A stretch of DNA of 64,000 nt, taken from contig NZ_VZQQ01000011.1 in assembly GCF_014397785.1 (NCBI RefSeq), forward strand, positions 1 to 64,000, given 5' to 3'. The notes below the pieces were generated by a model. That model worked only from the letters and a program-made list of their open reading frames with translations, was not told where the DNA came from and ran no database searches. This DNA comes from Paraburkholderia podalyriae (GTDB lineage Bacteria > Pseudomonadota > Gammaproteobacteria > Burkholderiales > Burkholderiaceae). How positions within the stretch are numbered: the first letter of the stretch is position 1; the number at the start of each line of letters is the position of its first letter. Below are positions 59,560 through 64,000 of the stretch, one piece after another. The translations under genes were made by a program, and so were the position numbers.

Positions 59560-60084
59560 GTGTCCCAGCCGCTTGCCCCTCCGAACCTGCCCGCCGCCGC
59601 ACCCGGCGGCACGGCGCCCACCGTCCGGCGACGGCTGGCGGCACTGCTCTATGAAGCGGTCATTCTGTTCGGCGTCGTGTTCCTCGCCGGCTATCTGTTC
59701 AGCACGCTGACGCAGCAGCGTAACGGACTCGCGCATCACAATCTGCTCGCCGCCTGGATTGGCATCGTGGTTGGGGTGTACTTCGTCTGGTTCTGGACGC
59801 ATGGTGGCCAGACGCTGCCGATGAAAACCTGGCGGTTACGGGTGGTCGGCGCTGATGATGCGCCGGTTTCGGTCGGGCGGGCGATTGGGCGGTATTTGTT
59901 TGCGTGGTTGTGGTTTTTGCCGCCGCTGGCGTTGCATCCGATGCTTGGGTTGCCCGTGCCGCAGACGCTTGCTGTTGCGGGTGTCTGGTTCGTGGTGTGG
60001 GCGGCAAGTGGGCGGTTTGATCCGCAGCGGCGGTTTTTACATGATCGGCTTGCGGGGACGCGGGTAGTTGCCGTTATGCGCTGA
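59560..60084 (+). CDS. RDD family membrane protein
   Basis: A 174-residue protein with the RDD domain: RRLAALLYEAVILFGVVFLAG carries the first Arg-Asp-like motif position, and DPQRRFLHDRLAGTRVV the C-terminal one. About four membrane helices. A GTG start at 59560 fits the neighbouring spacing. From about 59840 the codons shift from the usual C-ending set to G- and T-rich ones (GGG, TTG, TTT), unlike the first half. Confidence 0.85.
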   Translation: MSQPLAPPNLPAAAPGGTAPTVRRRLAALLYEAVILFGVVFLAGYLFSTLTQQRNGLAHHNLLAAWIGIVVGVYFVWFWTHGGQTLPMKTWRLRVVGADDAPVSVGRAIGRYLFAWLWFLPPLALHPMLGLPVPQTLAVAGVWFVVWAASGRFDPQRRFLHDRLAGTRVVAVMR

Positions 60085-60176
60085 ACGCGCGTCTCTTGGC
60101 TTTGTTCCTTGCGGTGTTGGCCAGAACAACGAAAAAACAGGCCCGCCAGGCCCGCCGTAATAAGAACTTCTCATGA

Positions 60177-60194
60177 CTGTCACGCCGCAGTCAC
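60177..60194 (+). promoter_or_regulatory. Candidate Pho box (PhoB operator)
   Basis: CTGTCAC-GCCG-CAGTCAC is a 7-4-7 direct repeat like the PhoB consensus CTGTCAT-N4-CTGTCAT, matching six and five of seven bases. It ends 44 bases before the ATG of the PlcP-like gene. The -10 box downstream is weak (CAATAC). Confidence 0.5.
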
Positions 60195-60238
60195 GCGCGC
60201 CCGGCCCAATACGGGCACCGCCACTCGACGCGTGAGCC

Positions 60239-61180
60239 ATGGACCCCAATACGTCCGCGACTTCCCTGTTTCGTCAAACCGACCCGAGCGTCGACCCCGT
60301 CGCGTTCCGGCCCGCCCCGGGTTCTACCCATCACGGCCTGCCGCTGCCGGCGACGCCATCACTCGATGCCCACGCCGGCCATCCCGACGACAGCCACGAC
60401 GATCCGCACCGTTATCGCACGATCTGGCTTTCGGATATCCACCTCGGCTCGAGCGGCTGCCAGGCAGGCTATCTGCTCGACTTTCTGCGCCATAACGAAT
60501 CGGAGTACCTGTATCTGGTCGGCGACATCATCGACGGCTGGCAGTTGAAGAAAGGCTGGTACTGGCCGCAGGCGCACAACGACGTCGTGCAGAAAGTGCT
60601 GCGCAAGGCGCGCAAAGGCACCCAGGTCATCTACGTGCCCGGTAATCACGACGAAGCCGCGCGCCAGTTCTGCGATCTCGCGTTCGGCGACATCCACGTG
60701 CGCGGCGAAGCGTTTCACACGACGCTCGCCGGCAAGCGGCTGTGGATCGTCCACGGCGATCTGTTCGACGGCGTGATCCAGCACGCGAAATGGCTCGCCT
60801 ATCTGGGCGACACGCTGTACACGATGATTCTGGTGCTGAACCGCTGGTTCAACCGGATCCGCAGCAAGCTCGGCTTTCCTTACTGGTCGCTGTCGCAATA
60901 CCTGAAGCATCAGGTCAAGAACGCCGTCAACTTCATCTCGTCGTTCGAACGCGTGATGACCGACGAAGCGCGTCGCCGCGGCTGCGACGGCGTCGTCTGC
61001 GGGCACATCCACAAGGCCGAGATGCGCGAGATCGACGGCGTGCTCTATTGCAACGATGGCGATTGGGTCGAGAGTCTGTCGGCGCTCGTCGAGACTTATG
61101 AAGGCGAGCTCAAGGTGATCTTCTGGACCGCGCTGCGCGCGCCCCAGGCGGGCACGCAAAAAGCCCGCGCCACTGCCTGA
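60239..61180 (+). CDS. PlcP-like metallophosphoesterase (LpxH-related, UDP-2,3-diacylglucosamine diphosphatase family)
   Basis: A 313-residue calcineurin-like phosphoesterase with a 55-residue disordered N-terminal extension. Metal ligands are visible: D66/H68 in SDIHLG, D96 in VGDIIDG, N136-H137-D138 in PGNHDE, H172 in VHGD and H256/H258 in CGHIHKAE. Standard annotation would call it LpxH-like. The segment GWYWPQAHNDVVQKVLRKA and the overall wording recall PlcP of Sinorhizobium, which cleaves phospholipids to diacylglycerol in phosphate starvation. The Pho-box-like site upstream and the GT4 and DgkA genes downstream fit PlcP better than a lipid A enzyme. Confidence 0.82.
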   Translation: MDPNTSATSLFRQTDPSVDPVAFRPAPGSTHHGLPLPATPSLDAHAGHPDDSHDDPHRYRTIWLSDIHLGSSGCQAGYLLDFLRHNESEYLYLVGDIIDGWQLKKGWYWPQAHNDVVQKVLRKARKGTQVIYVPGNHDEAARQFCDLAFGDIHVRGEAFHTTLAGKRLWIVHGDLFDGVIQHAKWLAYLGDTLYTMILVLNRWFNRIRSKLGFPYWSLSQYLKHQVKNAVNFISSFERVMTDEARRRGCDGVVCGHIHKAEMREIDGVLYCNDGDWVESLSALVETYEGELKVIFWTALRAPQAGTQKARATA

Positions 61181-61216
61181 GCACGTCCACTCTCTACTTC
61201 CACAGGGCCCGCAGCG

Positions 61217-62260
61217 ATGAACAACGCGATGAAGATCATGATCGTCACCGACGCATGGGAGCCGCAGGTCAACGGGGTCGTGCGCACGCTGAAGAACACG
61301 CGGCGCGAACTCACCGCGCTCGGCCATCAGGTCGATCTGCTGACACCGCTCGAATTCCGCACCATCCCGTGCCCCACTTATCCGGAGATACGCTTGTCGC
61401 TGTTGCCGCGCCGCCGGGTGCGCGAGCGCATCGACCGTTTCGCGCCCGACGCATTGCACATCGCGACCGAAGGTCCGCTCGGCATGGCCGCGCGCGCGTA
61501 TGCGCTGGAGCATAAGCTGCCGTTCACGACCGCGTATCACACGCGCTTTCCCGAATACGTGCAGGCGCGCTTTCGCATCCCGCTCGCGGCAACCTACAAA
61601 TTTCTGCACTGGTTCCACAAACGGTCGCTCGCGGTGATGGCGCCGACGCCCGTCGTCAAGCAGGACCTCGAGAAGTTCGGCTTCACGAACGTCGTGCTGT
61701 GGACGCGCGGCGTCGATCTCGAGATCTTCCGCCCGATGGACTCGAAGGTGCTCAACACCGCTCGGCCGATCTTCCTGTACGTCGGACGCGTGGCGGTCGA
61801 GAAAAACGTCGAGGCATTTTTGCAGCTCGATCTGCCCGGCTCGAAGTGGGTCGCGGGCGAGGGTCCGGCGCTCGCCGAGCTGAAGTCACGCTATCCGCAG
61901 GTCAACTATCTAGGCGTGCTGTCGCAGGCCGAACTCGCGAAAGTCTACGCGGCCGCCGACGTCTTCGTGTTTCCGAGCCGCACCGACACGTTCGGGCTCG
62001 TGCTGCTCGAAGCGCTCGCATGCGGCACGCCGGTGGCCGCCTATCCGGTCACGGGCCCGATCGACGTGCTCGGCGACGGCGGCGCCGGTGCGATGCATGA
62101 GGATCTGCGCGAAGCCTGTCTCGAAGCACTGAGGATCGATCGAGCGGAGGCGCGCGCGTGGGCCGAGCGTTTCTCGTGGGCGGCGGCGTCCGCGCAATTC
62201 GCCACGCATTTGAAGCCGCTGCGCGGCGCGACGTATCGCGAGGAAAGCGCCGCCGCGTGA
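61217..62260 (+). CDS. Glycosyltransferase family 4 (Agt-like)
   Basis: A 347-residue GT-B enzyme. The N-terminal acceptor domain starts MIVTDAWEPQVNGVVRTL; the C-terminal donor domain has LYVGRVAVEKN and FPSRTDTFGLVLLEALACGTPV, where the E-x7-E motif reads D257-x7-E265. The family transfers sugars from NDP-sugars to lipids such as diacylglycerol (SqdX, PimA, Agt). Its position 36 bases after a PlcP-like gene suggests a diacylglycerol glucosyl- or glycosyltransferase; the sugar is not predictable. Confidence 0.85.
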   Translation: MNNAMKIMIVTDAWEPQVNGVVRTLKNTRRELTALGHQVDLLTPLEFRTIPCPTYPEIRLSLLPRRRVRERIDRFAPDALHIATEGPLGMAARAYALEHKLPFTTAYHTRFPEYVQARFRIPLAATYKFLHWFHKRSLAVMAPTPVVKQDLEKFGFTNVVLWTRGVDLEIFRPMDSKVLNTARPIFLYVGRVAVEKNVEAFLQLDLPGSKWVAGEGPALAELKSRYPQVNYLGVLSQAELAKVYAAADVFVFPSRTDTFGLVLLEALACGTPVAAYPVTGPIDVLGDGGAGAMHEDLREACLEALRIDRAEARAWAERFSWAAASAQFATHLKPLRGATYREESAAA

Positions 62261-62282
62261 CGCGGCGCGCGCGGAGCTATTC

Positions 62283-62969
62283 ATGCGAAGCAGTCGATCC
62301 AGCGCTGAAGGCGCGTCGAACGGCGCGCTACGCGCCGTCGAGTCCGCCCGCGACACCACGAGCATCGAACCGTTCGACGATGTACGCGAGCCGGGTGTGA
62401 CCGGGCACACGGATGTCACGCCCCGGGTGAACGGCGCCAACAAGCCGATCAAGGGCGACACGCACGTCGCAGAGGACGCGCAACGCAACGCTGCGCACGA
62501 CTCGACTCACGACTCGACCCGCGACGCCCCTCACGAACCGCTCAGCCCCGACGACCCCCTCGCCCCACTGCCCTTCAACCCCTACAAAGGCAACCGCGGC
62601 CTCACGCGCGCGTGGCATGCGATGAAAAACTCGCTGGCCGGCTTTCGCGTCGCGATTCGTGAGGAAAGTGCGTTTCGTCAGGAACTCACGCTGGCCGCGA
62701 TCCTGATCCCGTGCGGCCTCGTCGTGCCTGTCGATCCCGTGTCGCGCGTATTGCTGCTCGGCTCGGTGCTGCTGGTGCTGATCGTCGAGCTGCTCAATTC
62801 CAGCGTCGAAGCGGCGATCGACCGGATCTCGCTGGAACGCCACGAGTTGTCGCGCCGCGCGAAGGACCTCGGCAGCGCGGCCGTGATGGTCGCACTCGGC
62901 ATGTGTCTGATGACGTGGGGGGTGATCGTCGGGCCGCTTGTCGTCGGCTGGATTCGTGCGTGGCTTTGA
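62283..62969 (+). CDS. dgkA: Diacylglycerol kinase with long N-terminal extension
   Basis: A 228-residue protein whose last 125 residues are a complete DgkA: NPYKGNRGLTRAWHAMKNSL, IREESAFRQELTLAA (catalytic Glu) and VELLNSSVEAAIDRIS, with three membrane helices. It makes phosphatidic acid from diacylglycerol. The first 100 residues are a disordered Asp/His/Thr-rich extension not found in E. coli DgkA (about 120 residues). The start is supported by GGAG six bases before ATG 62283, 22 bases after the glycosyltransferase. Confidence 0.9.
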   Translation: MRSSRSSAEGASNGALRAVESARDTTSIEPFDDVREPGVTGHTDVTPRVNGANKPIKGDTHVAEDAQRNAAHDSTHDSTRDAPHEPLSPDDPLAPLPFNPYKGNRGLTRAWHAMKNSLAGFRVAIREESAFRQELTLAAILIPCGLVVPVDPVSRVLLLGSVLLVLIVELLNSSVEAAIDRISLERHELSRRAKDLGSAAVMVALGMCLMTWGVIVGPLVVGWIRAWL

Positions 62970-63034
62970 TGGCTCGATGTGGGTTGCAGCGCGCGCCCGG
63001 CCACGTCCCATGGAATGGAAATCCGCACCGCCGG

Positions 63035-63062
63035 TTGGGTATTAGAACGCTCGGTTTATAAT
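63035..63062 (+). promoter_or_regulatory. Candidate promoter with flanking inverted repeat, TetR gene
   Basis: A perfect -10 box TATAAT (63057-63062) lies 16 bases after TTGGGT (63035-63040). GAACG (63045-63049) and CGTTC (63063-63067) flank the -10 box as an inverted repeat with 13 bases between, a possible autoregulatory operator. The TetR gene starts about 190 bases downstream, and the leader between holds no gene that I can support. Confidence 0.5.
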
Positions 63063-63249
63063 CGTTCGATGGTCTCACAGGACAGCGCCGGCGCAACGCA
63101 ACACCGTCGGACCTCATCCTGCCCTTTCGAGGGGCCCGCCGCATGGCGGTGGGTTCGGGAGCGCTCAAAATACCAACCGCGTCCGGGTGGAGCACGCAGC
63201 AGCGGCACGCCGCCGCGCGCCCAGCCCGGCATAACCAGGGCCGGACGAC

Positions 63250-63975
63250 ATGGAAGCCAAACCTCCCCGCCGCACGCGCGAACGGATTCTCGAACTGTCG
63301 TTGAAGCTGTTCAACGAAATCGGCGAGCCGAACGTCACGACGACGACGATCGCCGAGGAAATGGAAATCAGTCCAGGCAACCTGTACTACCACTTCCGCA
63401 ACAAAGACGACATCATCAACAGCATCTTCAGCCAGTTCGAGCAGGAGATCGAGAAGCGTCTGCGTTTCCCCGACGACCATCGCGCGACCATCGACGAAAT
63501 GTGGTCGTACCTGCAGTACATGGTCGATTTCACGTGGCGCTACCGCTTCCTGTACCGCGACCTGAACGACCTGCTCGCGCGCAACCGCACGCTCGAGACG
63601 CACTTCAAGCAGATCATCAGCCACAAGGTGCGCTTCGCGAGCCAGTTCTGCGAGCAGCTCGTCGCCGACGGCGAAATGGTCGCGACGCCGCAGGAATTGG
63701 AGGTGATCGCGACCAACGTCGGCGTGATCGGCACGTACTGGCTGTCATATCAGTTCGTGATGAATCCGCGCAAATACAACGAGCAGGAAGCAATCCGCGA
63801 GGAGTTGCATCAGGTGAGCGTGCAGATCGTCTCGCTGATGGCGCCCTACCTGCGCGGCCGCTCGCGGCAGCTCTTCGACGACCTCGTCTCGGGCAAGCTG
63901 CCCAAGCGCGAGTTCTACGACTACCTGCCCCCCCGTGAAGGCGCCGCGCCTCGCAACGAATCCAAGGACAGTTGA
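63250..63975 (+). CDS. TetR/AcrR family transcriptional regulator
   Basis: A 241-residue repressor-type regulator. The N-terminal HTH is typical (RERILELSLKLFNEIGEPNV, TTTIAEEMEISPGNLYYHFRNKDDI, residues 8-55). The C-terminal 180 residues are an all-helical ligand and dimer domain of the type annotated in Burkholderiales near LOG-family genes. Ligand and targets are unknown. The next gene begins 2 bases after its stop. Confidence 0.92.
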   Translation: MEAKPPRRTRERILELSLKLFNEIGEPNVTTTTIAEEMEISPGNLYYHFRNKDDIINSIFSQFEQEIEKRLRFPDDHRATIDEMWSYLQYMVDFTWRYRFLYRDLNDLLARNRTLETHFKQIISHKVRFASQFCEQLVADGEMVATPQELEVIATNVGVIGTYWLSYQFVMNPRKYNEQEAIREELHQVSVQIVSLMAPYLRGRSRQLFDDLVSGKLPKREFYDYLPPREGAAPRNESKDS

Positions 63976-63977
63976 GC

Positions 63978-64000
63978 ATGAAGTCGGTGTGTGTGTATTG
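63978..64000 (+). CDS. LOG-family protein, N-terminal fragment cut by the window end
   Basis: Only the first seven codons and two further bases are in the window. They read MKSVCVY followed by TG, which matches the usual N terminus MKSVCVYCG of the TIGR00730/LOG family (cytokinin riboside 5'-monophosphate phosphoribohydrolase-like). The gene starts two bases after the TetR stop. The call rests on a very short stretch. Confidence 0.6.

Overview
The window is high-GC chromosomal DNA with the gene order of a Burkholderiales bacterium, most likely Paraburkholderia or Burkholderia. Pointers are the family-typical DUF2863, DUF1178, DUF2818, DUF3106 and DUF3619 proteins, the secG - tRNA-Leu - nuoA-N order, and the ilvB-ilvN-ilvC-psd-pssA-leuA cluster. 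Most of it is housekeeping chromosome. There is one insertion sequence, one decayed gene, no prophage and no CRISPR array.

Layout. 0.3-9.6 kb: mixed single genes (AI-2E-type permease, DUF2863, a LuxR-type regulator, an ECF-type permease, a secreted basic-tailed protein, an M14 carboxypeptidase, YaaA, a PIN protein, an aminotransferase). 9.7-20.7 kb: acyl-CoA catabolism. A rightward operon carries a 3-hydroxyacyl-CoA dehydrogenase, an enoyl-CoA hydratase, a histidine phosphatase, an APH-fold kinase and an ACAD11-like dehydrogenase. A leftward operon carries DUF1178, a large/small acyl-CoA dehydrogenase pair and two MaoC hydratases. 21-23.4 kb: a small-protein/HTH-protein operon that looks like a toxin-antitoxin pair, cut in two by a 1581-bp IS4-type element with a clean 9-bp target duplication. 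23.7-39.7 kb: NUDIX hydrolase, DUF2818 and the complete complex I operon nuoA-N (leftward). 39.8-45.4 kb: tRNA-Leu(GAG), secG, tpiA, a quinone oxidoreductase, pnp and rpsO. 45.6-46.9 kb: a broken branched-chain amino-acid binding protein gene. 47-50.2 kb: a lipoprotein, then a beta-carbonic anhydrase next to a SulP anion transporter (a likely bicarbonate pair). 50.3-57.4 kb: leuA, pssA, psd, ilvC, ilvN, ilvB. 57.7-60.1 kb: an ECF-like sigma factor with DUF3619, DUF3106 and RDD membrane proteins. 60.2-63 kb: a PlcP-like phosphoesterase, a GT4 glycosyltransferase and a diacylglycerol kinase. 63.2-64 kb: a TetR regulator and the start of a LOG-family gene.

Three groups stand out. First, the phosphoesterase-glycosyltransferase-DgkA trio, preceded by a good Pho-box-like direct repeat, resembles the PlcP/Agt phosphate-starvation lipid-remodelling module with a diacylglycerol kinase added. 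Second, the kinase plus ACAD11-like dehydrogenase, next to hydratase and dehydrogenase genes, resembles the bacterial LvaA/LvaC and animal ACAD10/11 route for 4-hydroxyacyl-CoA. Third, the IS-split toxin-antitoxin-like operon keeps an intact ribosome binding site on the downstream gene and a 38-bp near-perfect palindrome in front of the upstream gene.

All functional names rest on reading translated sequence and remembered family features; no database search was run.
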